Shown in pieces: positions 7,512-14,980 of a stretch of DNA of 64,000 nt (within the stretch, counting starts at the first letter, position 1; the number at the start of each line of letters is the position of its first letter). Origin of the DNA: Rhodobacterales bacterium. Lineage in GTDB: Bacteria > Pseudomonadota > Alphaproteobacteria > Caulobacterales > Hyphomonadaceae. Made by a program: the position numbers and the translations under genes. The notes under the pieces were generated by a model that was given only the letters and a program-made list of their open reading frames with translations, was not told where the DNA came from and ran no database searches. Location: contig JACXUV010000012.1 of NCBI GenBank assembly GCA_014763715.1, positions 1-64,000 of the forward strand. The letters are read 5' to 3'.

Positions 7512-8627
7512 TCAGAATCCCATCTGATCCAGCCACCACTGGTTCATCTGCCAGATCGACTTTTCCAGCGGCGACAGGCGCCCGGCACGCGACAAGGGCG
7601 CCTTCAGCCCGGTCCAGACCAGATCGTTGGCGGCGATGTCTTCTTCATGCACCGCGCGCATGGAGGCTTCCGCGCCGTCGACGATTGCCCCGTACTCCTC
7701 CATCCCCTGCATCCAGTACGGAAAGCAGAGATGGATCTTCAGGTCCAGCCGGCCGGGCGCCAGCGGCACCATCTGGTACCAGGCGACGAACGGCCCCTGC
7801 ACCGCCAGCAGCAGGCCCGGAAAGGCGATGGCCGCCACCAGGTCACGCAGCTGCCAGTCTTCCAGCCCCGGCACAGGCGGCTGGGGCGCCTCCCTGTCGG
7901 CGGCGGGCATATGCAGGATGGACCAGGGCTGGTCCGTATCCGGAACCTGTGAGTCGCGGGCATGGAAACCGGGCTCCAGCGTCGCCGAATGCGTCGCGAT
8001 ATGGTGGTAGGCCTCCATGAAATTCTCGGCCAGCACCTTCCAGTTCCAGTCATGGCTGTAGTCCAGCGTGCGCGCGACATGGAAATCGCCCAGACGGTAA
8101 TTCTCGAAATAGTCCGCCAGCCCGCTGACCTGCGGCGCGAAGGCGGGCGCCTCCTCGTCCAGCGTCGCCATGACGAAGCCTTCCCAGATCTCCGAGCGGA
8201 TCTCGCGCAGGCCGAGCCCCGCAGGATCGAACCCCTCCGCCCCTTCCATCAACGGCGCCCGCACAAGATTGCCCTTCGTATCGTACGACCACGCATGATA
8301 CGGGCAGGTGAACAGCTTCCGGCAGCCGTGCCCCTCTGCTACCAGCGCAGAGCGGTGCCGGCACACGCGCGACAGCACACGCACCGTGCCGTCATCCCCG
8401 CGCACCACCATGACCGGTTCGCCCGCAAGGTCTGCCGAGAGATAATCGCCTGCCCCCGGCACCTGGTCCACACGCGCCAGCGGCAGCCAGCCGCGCGCCA
8501 GAACGCGCGTTCGCTCCCGCTCCCAGATCCCCTCATCCGTGTAGGCAACGGGCGGCAAGGTAGCCGCTTCCTTCAGCGGCAGGCGGCAGGCTGAAACGTC
8601 TTCAGCGGCAAGAAACGTACGTGTCAT
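7512..8627 (-). CDS. Rieske non-haem iron oxygenase, alpha subunit
   Basis: 371 residues, aromatic-ring-hydroxylating dioxygenase large-subunit family. The Rieske [2Fe-2S] ligands are CRH and CPYH around residues 85-110 (CRHRSALV and FTCPYHAWSY). The mononuclear iron site follows as ENFMEAYHHIATH (residues about 197-210). No small subunit, ferredoxin or reductase gene is adjacent, although a flavodoxin-like gene lies 0.4 kb away. Such stand-alone enzymes often demethylate or hydroxylate betaine- or aromatic-type substrates; the substrate cannot be named. A perfect palindrome lies 19 bases upstream of its ATG. Confidence 0.93.
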   Translation of the reverse strand: MTRTFLAAEDVSACRLPLKEAATLPPVAYTDEGIWERERTRVLARGWLPLARVDQVPGAGDYLSADLAGEPVMVVRGDDGTVRVLSRVCRHRSALVAEGHGCRKLFTCPYHAWSYDTKGNLVRAPLMEGAEGFDPAGLGLREIRSEIWEGFVMATLDEEAPAFAPQVSGLADYFENYRLGDFHVARTLDYSHDWNWKVLAENFMEAYHHIATHSATLEPGFHARDSQVPDTDQPWSILHMPAADREAPQPPVPGLEDWQLRDLVAAIAFPGLLLAVQGPFVAWYQMVPLAPGRLDLKIHLCFPYWMQGMEEYGAIVDGAEASMRAVHEEDIAANDLVWTGLKAPLSRAGRLSPLEKSIWQMNQWWLDQMGF

Positions 8628-8645
8628 GCCTCACCCTAAAAAAGA

Positions 8646-8659
8646 TGACGCATGCGTCA
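8646..8659. promoter_or_regulatory. 14-bp perfect palindrome upstream of the Rieske oxygenase
   Basis: TGACGCATGCGTCA is its own reverse complement and sits 19-32 bases upstream of the Rieske ATG. On the minus strand it begins with a TTGACG that could be a -35 element. It looks like an operator for a dimeric repressor; no regulator gene is adjacent. Confidence 0.5.
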
Positions 8660-8716
8660 AGTTTTATCTCGCAACATTTTTCGCGAGGCACAGGCCCCGC
8701 CCGGCCTATAGCGCCT

Positions 8717-8917
8717 TCAGCCTGCTTCTGCCGGGAGGTCATGTTCCAGCCTGACCAGCCGGGCCAACATGCCGCGCGCGGCGATGGCGGGCGCTTTCGA
8801 GCGCACGGAATCCGTCATCGCCTGCATGCGATAGCGTGTCGTCAGCAGGTGGCCCTCCGTGCTGTAGCTGCCCTTGTAGGTCTTGCCGCCAATCCGGATC
8901 TCGATCGGTGTGGGCAT
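8717..8917 (-). CDS. small conserved-looking hypothetical protein
   Basis: 66 residues, family not recognised. It starts MPTPIEIRIGGKTYKGSYS, which reads as two beta strands, followed by an amphipathic helix-rich half (AIAARGMLARLVRLEHDL). A textbook AAGGAGG ribosome-binding site 6 bases ahead of the ATG is the main reason to accept it. It is transcribed divergently from the flavodoxin-like gene (75 bases between starts). Confidence 0.65.
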   Translation of the reverse strand: MPTPIEIRIGGKTYKGSYSTEGHLLTTRYRMQAMTDSVRSKAPAIAARGMLARLVRLEHDLPAEAG

Positions 8918-8991
8918 GGCTTTCCTCCTTTTTTATGTACGGAAAAGAAGCGGTGTCCTTTCCTGCGGCGCAGACTAACATACCCCCCGTC

Positions 8992-9477
8992 ATGGCCCAA
9001 TTACTGATCGTTTATCATTCCCGCACCGGCGGCACGCGCCAGATGGCCGAGGCCGCCTTCGCCGCCGCCAGCGAAGAGGCAGACACCGTGCTGAAGCGCG
9101 CGGAAGACACCATGCCGGAAGACCTGCTGGCCGCGGGCGGCTACCTCTTCGCCGCGCCGGAAAACCTCGCCGCCCTGTCTGGCGCAATGAAGGAATTCTT
9201 TGACCGCTGCTATTACCCCGTCCTTGGACGGATAGAGGGGCGCCCCTATGCCCTGATGATCTGCGCAGGCTCTGACGGGGAAGGCGCCGCCCGCCAGGCC
9301 GCCCGCATCGCAAAGGGCTGGCGCCTGCGCGAGGTGCAACCGCCGCTGATCGTCAACACCAGCGCTCAGACCCCGGAAGAAATCCTCGCAGAGAAGATCA
9401 TCCCGGAAGCGGATCTGGAAAAGTGCCGTGAACTGGGCGCGGCGCTGGGGGCTGGCCTGAAGATGGGGGTGTTCTGA
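8992..9477 (+). CDS. flavodoxin-like / NAD(P)H-dependent FMN reductase family protein
   Basis: 161 residues. The N-terminus LLIVYHSRTGGTRQMA is the phosphate-binding P-loop of flavodoxin-fold proteins, followed by the FAAPENLAALSGAMKEFFDRCYY segment typical of FMN-binding loops. It may be a short-chain flavoprotein reductase or electron carrier. The start ATG at 8992 is chosen because homologous folds begin directly with the first beta strand; the longer upstream extension overlaps the divergent small gene. Convergent with the TonB receptor gene, the two stops sharing a hairpin. Confidence 0.85.
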   Translation: MAQLLIVYHSRTGGTRQMAEAAFAAASEEADTVLKRAEDTMPEDLLAAGGYLFAAPENLAALSGAMKEFFDRCYYPVLGRIEGRPYALMICAGSDGEGAARQAARIAKGWRLREVQPPLIVNTSAQTPEEILAEKIIPEADLEKCRELGAALGAGLKMGVF

Positions 9478-9494
9478 GGCTCACGCCTCAGAAC
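9471..9494. terminator. bidirectional hairpin spanning two convergent stop codons
   Basis: GTTCTGAGGC and GCCTCAGAAC form a perfect 10-bp stem with a TCAC loop. Both TGA stops (9475-9477 plus strand, 9488-9490 minus strand) lie inside the arms because both genes end in TTC-TGA-GGC. No T-run follows, so it could act as a two-way terminator or as a 3' end stabiliser. Confidence 0.6.
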
Positions 9495-11758
9495 GACACC
9501 TCAATCCCCATCAGGAACTCGAACGGCTTGCCAGGGCGCAGGCCTGCCGGATCGATTGAGGCGACATAGACCTCGTCGAACAGGTTCTCGGCCTTGGCCC
9601 GCACGCGGATGCGGTCGGTCAGGTCAACCCAGACAGCCATGTCAGCCACCCAACGCGCCTCGATCAGCTCGCGTTCCGGAATGCTCCCCTGCCCGGCACG
9701 TGCCCGCGAATCTGCAACATAGTTGCCCGACAGGCTGGCACCCCAGCGGGCTGCTTCGAGACCGGCGCTCAGCGTCAGCTGCTGGTCGGCGATATAGGGC
9801 AACTCATCTCCGGCAACGACATCGCCCCACGGCTCATAGTCACTCTCGAAGCTCGTCTGGAATTCCGCATCCGTCAGCGTGTAGACAAGGCTTACAGGAA
9901 TGGAGAGTTCCGTATCCAGAACGGCGGCAGCATCCCAGCTGGCCGTCAGTTCCAGACCCTTCACATCCACTTCGCCGCCATTGAACTGGTCGCCGACCGT
10001 GCAGCCACCGCCCGACGAGGCCGTGCAGGTGCCGAGCAGGTTCGAATAGTCGTTGAAATAGGCGATCGCTTCCAGTTCGAATTCGCCGCGTGAATAGCGT
10101 CCGCCGAATTCCCAGTTCACGCTTTCCTCAACATCGGCGTCTGTCGTGCCCGGGCTGGCAATGGCGAAGCCGCGATGCACGCCAGCTAACAGCGTTGTCG
10201 TCTCACTGATCTCATAGAGCGCGCTGAGGCCCGGCACGACAACCGAGTCGGAGAGCTTCCGCACCTGCGTCGGACCCGCGGCGCGGGTCGGATCGCTGGT
10301 GGCATAGTCTTCCCGCGTCAGTTCGTAATCCTCAAATCGCGCACCGCCTGTCACTGACAGACGCCCGATGGTGAACTTGTCCTGCACGAACAGGGCCAGC
10401 GCCTCGCCGGACGAAACGCGGTTCGCCTGGCTGCCCGCAGCGCCTGCCGTGGTCAGGATCAGCTGCCCGCCCTCAAGGCGATAGGCATCCTCTTCCTGGA
10501 ACCGGTCTTCCTCATCCTGATGAATACGGGCGCCGATAGTCAGGTCGTGGTCGATCCCACCGAAGGCCGTCTTCCAGTTGAGGACCGACTGGATCCCCTC
10601 ACTGGAATAGGCGCGGCGGTTGGCGCGGTAGACGATGGAATCGTCGAGGCTGGCGGTTCCCACTGTCAGATCATATTCCGCGGCATAAGTCACCGGATCG
10701 GCCAGCACGCTGGAGATGGAGACATCCCCGCTCGCCCCGGTGCCGCCTGAATTGATGCCCTGCAGCTTGTACCAGTTGCGGGAAAAGTCGTGATGATAGG
10801 CAATCGTCGTCAGGCTGAGGTCCGGCGCGAGGTCGATCCGGTGGGTCAGCTGGAACAGCTCGTTCTCACCCTTGAACTGGTCGTCCGTGCTCGCATTATA
10901 GCGCCGGTAAGGATCGGCCCGGAAATCGTCCAGCGTCAGGCCCAGATAGGTCTCGTTCGAGGTCTCTTCCCGCGTCTGGTATTTCAGCTCCACGCTCTGC
11001 GGCATGGCGCCTTCGGCCTTGTACGCGCCGAGCTTCACGACCAGATCGTCCGCGTCGAAGCCGGTCGGCCCGCCATTGTCCAGCCGCTTGAAGCCGTCCG
11101 TCTCGTCGGTGAACACTTCAACGAGGCCGCCCAGTTGCCAGCCCGCCGCCGCGTCTGCCTTGCCGCCCAGCCAGAGGTGCGCGCGCTGGCGGTCATTCGT
11201 GCCGAACATGACCTGCCCGTAGCCCGAGGGAGCCTCCGGCACAGGCGTCGAGAACATGTTGATCGCCCCGCCCGTGGTGCGCGGGCCATAGAGGATCGCC
11301 GCCGGGCCCTTGGTCACCTCGATGGCGCTCATCCGGGCGATGGTGGGGAAGTAATAGGCCGACGGGGAGGCATAGGGTGCCGGCGAGATCGGCACGCCGT
11401 CTTCCATCAGCGCCACGCGCGAGGAGCGGTCGGAGCCGGAGCCGCGCAGGCCGATATTCGGGCGCAGGCCATAGCCGTCCTCTTCCTGGATGTTGACGCC
11501 CGGCACGGCGCGCAGGATGCGCAGCACGTCGCTCTGCGCCTGCACCGACAGGTCCGCATCGGTCAGGAACGAGACCGAGCCCGCCACTTCCAGCGCCGCC
11601 TCGGACGAGCCGGTCACAACAACCGTCGACAACAGGCGATAGGGATCATCCCCTTCCGTCGCGTCCGGCGCCTCTGCCCCGGCCGAAAGTGCCAGCACCG
11701 CCACCGATGCCATCAGGAAACTGCTCTTGAAACCGCTCACGCTGCCCTCGCTCCGCAT
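9488..11758 (-). CDS. TonB-dependent outer-membrane receptor
   Basis: 756 residues. Signal peptide (SSFLMASVAVLALSAGA), then a TonB-box-like STVVVTG, a plug domain (residues about 55-170, with LRILRAVPGVNIQEED and ITLYGPR-like AILYGPRTTGGAINMFST), and a 22-strand barrel ending in the aromatic terminus GIEVSF. It resembles the FecA / Fe-dicitrate branch. It imports a ferric chelate, vitamin or glycan across the outer membrane using TonB energy; the ligand is unknown. The divergent genes encode a small membrane protein and a PnuC-type vitamin transporter, so a vitamin precursor is possible. Confidence 0.92.
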   Translation of the reverse strand: MRSEGSVSGFKSSFLMASVAVLALSAGAEAPDATEGDDPYRLLSTVVVTGSSEAALEVAGSVSFLTDADLSVQAQSDVLRILRAVPGVNIQEEDGYGLRPNIGLRGSGSDRSSRVALMEDGVPISPAPYASPSAYYFPTIARMSAIEVTKGPAAILYGPRTTGGAINMFSTPVPEAPSGYGQVMFGTNDRQRAHLWLGGKADAAAGWQLGGLVEVFTDETDGFKRLDNGGPTGFDADDLVVKLGAYKAEGAMPQSVELKYQTREETSNETYLGLTLDDFRADPYRRYNASTDDQFKGENELFQLTHRIDLAPDLSLTTIAYHHDFSRNWYKLQGINSGGTGASGDVSISSVLADPVTYAAEYDLTVGTASLDDSIVYRANRRAYSSEGIQSVLNWKTAFGGIDHDLTIGARIHQDEEDRFQEEDAYRLEGGQLILTTAGAAGSQANRVSSGEALALFVQDKFTIGRLSVTGGARFEDYELTREDYATSDPTRAAGPTQVRKLSDSVVVPGLSALYEISETTTLLAGVHRGFAIASPGTTDADVEESVNWEFGGRYSRGEFELEAIAYFNDYSNLLGTCTASSGGGCTVGDQFNGGEVDVKGLELTASWDAAAVLDTELSIPVSLVYTLTDAEFQTSFESDYEPWGDVVAGDELPYIADQQLTLSAGLEAARWGASLSGNYVADSRARAGQGSIPERELIEARWVADMAVWVDLTDRIRVRAKAENLFDEVYVASIDPAGLRPGKPFEFLMGIEVSF

Positions 11759-11794
11759 ATTTTCTATTCAGGTCGCGGCTGTTTATTGGAGACA

Positions 11795-11827
11795 GATTGA
11801 GAATGCAAGTGCGACCCATTTGCAATC
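11795..11827. promoter_or_regulatory. possible operator upstream of the TonB receptor
   Basis: GATTG and CAATC bracket a 33-base stretch containing two TGCAA repeats. TTGAGAATGCAAGTG resembles half of an alphaproteobacterial Fur-type site but is not a full match. It sits 37 bases upstream of the receptor start in a 254-base divergent intergenic region. No TPP-riboswitch core was seen there. Confidence 0.25.
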
Positions 11828-12012
11828 TATGACCAGACTCAGCCCGCAAAGAAATGGCTGATAAGAAGACCATTCCCTTCGCAGCCCCCAACAAGCGCCC
11901 AAAATGGGCCCCGCGCTTCGCGCCGGGTTGAAAATTGGGACTTTCCAGCCAAACTGCTGCGATTCCGGCGGGCTACTAATTTTCTGAAAACAGTAAATGG
12001 AGAGGAGACGGA

Positions 12013-12291
12013 ATGATCCCCGTCATGATTGGTATCGGATACATCGGGATGATTCTGGTGATGTCCAACGATCACCCAAAAGGAGCGGATTTTGCGCTCA
12101 TGTTTGGTCTCGTCGCCTGGATCCCCTACATCTTTTTTTGGATGTCCCTGTCTGCGCCGTTCACCTTCACCACAAAGCGCAACGGCGAGAAAACCAGCAT
12201 CGGCGAGCGCTTCCTGCGCTGCTTTATCGGCCTGATCATCAGCGCCGCCCTCTTCACCGGCTTTTACATGGGCGTCGACGCCATCGTCTGA
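12013..12291 (+). CDS. small integral membrane protein
   Basis: 92 residues with three likely membrane segments (about 2-18 GIGYIGMILVM, 30-50 LMFGLVAWIPYIFFW, 70-90 FIGLIISAALFTGFYM). Family not recognised. A strong GAGGAG site lies 6 bases before the ATG. It is 30 bases upstream of the pnuC start and probably cotranscribed with it. Function unknown. Confidence 0.75.
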   Translation: MIPVMIGIGYIGMILVMSNDHPKGADFALMFGLVAWIPYIFFWMSLSAPFTFTTKRNGEKTSIGERFLRCFIGLIISAALFTGFYMGVDAIV

Positions 12292-12321
12292 TCGTGCGGA
12301 TTGGCAAAAAGGCTTCCTAGC

Positions 12322-12906
12322 ATGACCTGGACTGAAATCGCGGGCTTTGTAACTGGTGCGCTTTGCGTCTGGCTCGTCGTGAAGCGGAATATCTGGAATT
12401 TCCCGGTCGGGATCGCGAATTACGCGTTCTTCTTTATACTGTTCATCGGCGCCGGCCTCTATGCCGATGCGGGGTTGCAGGTGGTTTATTTCGGCCTTGC
12501 GCTTTATGGCTGGTATTCCTGGCTGCGCGGGGGCGAGGATCATACTGCGCTGACAGTGCACAACCCCACCCTGCCCCAGTTTCTCGCCTGCCTCGTGGCC
12601 GTGGGCGTGATCGCCGCTGGCATCCAGTTCGGTCTGCACCGTTTCACAGATTCCACCGTGGCCGGGTGGGACGCGATCACCACGGCGCTCAGCCTCGTCG
12701 CGCAGTTCATGTTGTCGCGTAAATGGATCGCCAACTGGTGGCTATGGATCGCGGCGGACCTGATCTACATCCCGCTCTATGCGTGGAAGGGCCTGTGGCT
12801 GACGGCCGGGCTCTACGCCATCTTCCTCGCCATGTGCGTGGTCGGCCTGATGGAATGGCGCGCCGCGCGGTCGACGATGCTCGCGCCGGTTCCTTCCGCC
12901 ACCTGA
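12322..12906 (+). CDS. pnuC: PnuC-family nicotinamide riboside / vitamin transporter
   Basis: 194 residues, seven predicted membrane helices. The family signature WNFPVGIANYAFFFILF with LYADAGLQVVYFGLALYGWYSWLRG is clear, and LSRKWIANWWLWIAADLIYIPLYAWKGL is the second PnuC half-repeat. PnuC proteins facilitate uptake of nicotinamide riboside; close relatives move thiamine (PnuT). Sequence alone does not decide between these. I start at ATG 12322 because the family begins just before the first helix. Its TGA abuts the stop of the convergent epimerase gene in the palindrome CTGATCAG. Confidence 0.9.
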   Translation: MTWTEIAGFVTGALCVWLVVKRNIWNFPVGIANYAFFFILFIGAGLYADAGLQVVYFGLALYGWYSWLRGGEDHTALTVHNPTLPQFLACLVAVGVIAAGIQFGLHRFTDSTVAGWDAITTALSLVAQFMLSRKWIANWWLWIAADLIYIPLYAWKGLWLTAGLYAIFLAMCVVGLMEWRAARSTMLAPVPSAT

Positions 12907-13800
12907 TCAGCTCTCACCCGCCAAAATCGCCGCGAGCCCCTCGCGGTAAGTCGGGTATTTCGGGCGCCAGTTCAGGGCGGCCTTGGTGCGGGCGTTGGAG
13001 ACGCGTTTGCACTCGGCATAGAAGCTCGCCGCCATGGGGCTGAGGCCTGCGTCCTCGAACGCCACTTCCGGCGGCGGGGGAATGCCGAGCAGGTCCGCGG
13101 CGTAGGCAATCACGTCCTGCGGCGGGGCGGGATCGTCGTCGCAGAGGTGGAACACGCCCCCTGCCCGCGCGGCCGCCTCGGGATGCTGGTGCAGCGCCAG
13201 AAGGCCGCCCGCGATGTCATCCACATGCACGCGGGAGAAGACCTGCCCCGGCTTCACGATGCGCCGCGCCGTGCCCTCCCTCAGCCGGTCGAAGGCGGAC
13301 CGGCCGGGGCCGTAGATGCCCGGCAGGCGGACGATGTTCACCCGGCCGCCGGTCGCGGCGCGCCACTGGTCCTCGGCGAGGACGCGGGCCTTCGCGCGGC
13401 GGCTCTGCGGGCGGGTCTCGCTCCACTCGAACGCCCAGCCGCCGCCAAGGTCTCCATAGACGCCGGTGGTCGACAGATAAGTCACGCGGAAGTCATGGAT
13501 TGGTCCGGTATAGTCATGGCGAAGTCCGGCATGATCATGGCCCAGTCCGGTATGCACATGGCGTAGTACGGGGCAGCCATGCGCATCCGGCGGGATCGTC
13601 ACAAGAACGCATGCATTATCGGGCAGGTGCAGCGGGCTCTCCCCGTCCCAGACGCGGGCGTCGATGCCCTCCGCCTGCAACGCCTTCGCCTTGCCCTCGC
13701 TGCGCACCGTGCCGGCCACCGGGCCCGGCCAGATCCGCGCCAGCTGTGTGGCACTATAGCCAAGCCCGGCGACAAAAAGCAGAGATGGCTGAACTGTCAT
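12907..13800 (-). CDS. NAD-dependent epimerase/dehydratase family protein with His-rich repeat insertion
   Basis: 297 residues, extended SDR fold of the YeeZ type. The N-terminal nucleotide-binding start is LLFVAGLGYSATQLA. The family features STTGVYGD (active-site region), RLPGIYGPGRSAFDRL and RVHVDDIAGGLLAL are intact. Between beta strands at about residues 77-106 there is an insertion of three heptapeptides (LRHVHTG, LGHDHAG, LRHDYTG) encoded by a 21-bp tandem repeat. The repeat keeps the frame. A sugar-nucleotide or coenzyme epimerase/reductase role is likely but unspecific. Confidence 0.88.
   Translation of the reverse strand: MTVQPSLLFVAGLGYSATQLARIWPGPVAGTVRSEGKAKALQAEGIDARVWDGESPLHLPDNACVLVTIPPDAHGCPVLRHVHTGLGHDHAGLRHDYTGPIHDFRVTYLSTTGVYGDLGGGWAFEWSETRPQSRRAKARVLAEDQWRAATGGRVNIVRLPGIYGPGRSAFDRLREGTARRIVKPGQVFSRVHVDDIAGGLLALHQHPEAAARAGGVFHLCDDDPAPPQDVIAYAADLLGIPPPPEVAFEDAGLSPMAASFYAECKRVSNARTKAALNWRPKYPTYREGLAAILAGES
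13503..13572. repeat. 21-bp in-frame tandem repeat inside the epimerase gene
   Basis: Units begin with GTCCGG at 13503, 13524 and 13545, with a decayed fourth copy (GTACGG) at 13566. Each unit encodes seven residues rich in His and Gly. The period is a multiple of three, so copy-number change would not shift the frame. Confidence 0.85.
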
Positions 13801-13861
13801 TTGCGTGTGCCGATCCCATTGTATCTATGGAATTTGTTACAGGTTCCGGAGTGTCCGATCC

Positions 13862-14545
13862 ATGCCATTTCTCGCCGCTGCTGCCATGTCGCTCGCCCTG
13901 TTGCAGTCGACGGGAGACCTCATCGCCGCAGAGGAACAGGCCCGGCTGGACGCCTGCCTCACCAGGATCGAGAGCGATCCGGAAGAAGCCTATGAGGACG
14001 GCCTCGCCTGGCTGTACCAGGGCAACCGTCCTGGCGCCCGCCAGTGCACCGCCCTGGCCCTCATCGCCCTCGGCCATCAGGCAGAAGGCGCCGAACGCCT
14101 GAAAAACCTCGCAAATTCAACGGACGGCGGCACGCTGGAGCAGCGCGCGGCCTACCTCTCCCAGGCCGGGAATGCCTGGATCGAGGCAGACGATCCGGAT
14201 GCGGCCCTGCAGGCTTTCGATGCCGCACTGAAGATCGCCCCGGACGCACCGGAGCTGCTGCTGGACCGGGCCTCTGCCAATATCCTGCTGGAGAATTACG
14301 CCGAGGCCATCGACGATCTCGACGCCGTGCTGCTGCGCGTGCCAGGCCTGGGCGATGCCCACCAGATGCGCGGCGCCGCCTGGCTGGCCAAGGGCGATCC
14401 CGACAAGGCCATGCTGGACGTGACCGCCGCGATGGAGGCCGATCCGGAGAATGTCGACACGCTGGTCCTGCGTGGCCGTGTGCGCGAAGCGCTGCGCCTG
14501 CAGGAAGAAGCCGGCGGCCCGGTCGAGCGGCTCGACGTGAACTGA
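13862..14545 (+). CDS. periplasmic-type tetratricopeptide repeat protein
   Basis: 227 residues. A short hydrophobic N-terminus (FLAAAAMSLALLQS) may be a signal peptide. Helical repeats follow, the clearest TPR units at about residues 95-128 (AGNAWIEADDPDAALQAFD), 129-162 (DRASANILLENYAEAIDDLD) and 163-196 (RGAAWLAKGDPDKAMLDV). TPR proteins are scaffolds; the partner is unknown. ATG at 13862 chosen because upstream in-frame residues are not signal-like. It is divergent from the epimerase gene and convergent with arsC. Confidence 0.82.
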   Translation: MPFLAAAAMSLALLQSTGDLIAAEEQARLDACLTRIESDPEEAYEDGLAWLYQGNRPGARQCTALALIALGHQAEGAERLKNLANSTDGGTLEQRAAYLSQAGNAWIEADDPDAALQAFDAALKIAPDAPELLLDRASANILLENYAEAIDDLDAVLLRVPGLGDAHQMRGAAWLAKGDPDKAMLDVTAAMEADPENVDTLVLRGRVREALRLQEEAGGPVERLDVN

Positions 14546-14548
14546 GGC

Positions 14549-14968
14549 TCAGCCGACGCGCCTGCCGCTTTCGTCGATCAGCATTTCGCCGTCTTCCTTG
14601 TAGAGCGGCCCCGGCGGCAGCGTCTCCAGAAGGTCCAGTACCGCCTCGCTCGGCCGGCACAGGCGCACGCCCTTCGGGCTGCACACGATCGGCCGGTTCA
14701 CCAGCACAGGGTGCTGCAGCATCGCCTCCAGGATGGTATCGTCGCTGACCCCCTGCTCCAGCAGGCCCAGCTCCTTCGCCGGCGATTTCGTCTCCCGAAG
14801 CGCCATGCGTGGCGTCAGCCCCGCCGCCGCAAACAGGCCGAGCAACTGCGGCCGCGTCCAGCCTTGCTTCAGATACTCGATCACCACGGGCGTTTCGCCG
14901 CTCGCCTCGATGATGGCCAGCACATTCCGCGAAGTGCCGCAGTCCGGATTGTGATGAATGACGATCAT
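14549..14968 (-). CDS. arsC: arsenate reductase, glutaredoxin-coupled type
   Basis: 139 residues. The catalytic Cys10 lies in HNPDCGTSRN, the ArsC/Spx-fold signature, and the substrate-binding Arg residues are in RPIVCSPKGVRLCRPSE. It reduces arsenate to arsenite using glutathione and glutaredoxin. It follows the ArsC-VOC fusion gene by 12 bases, so the ars operon encodes two unrelated arsenate reductases. Its stop lies 3 bases from the convergent TPR gene. Confidence 0.93.
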   Translation of the reverse strand: MIVIHHNPDCGTSRNVLAIIEASGETPVVIEYLKQGWTRPQLLGLFAAAGLTPRMALRETKSPAKELGLLEQGVSDDTILEAMLQHPVLVNRPIVCSPKGVRLCRPSEAVLDLLETLPPGPLYKEDGEMLIDESGRRVG

Positions 14969-14980
14969 GGCCCCAACCCG

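Noticed and set aside
11759-12012. TPP riboswitch before the TonB receptor or pnuC
   Set aside because: The CUGAGA core and the other conserved TPP elements are absent on both strands.
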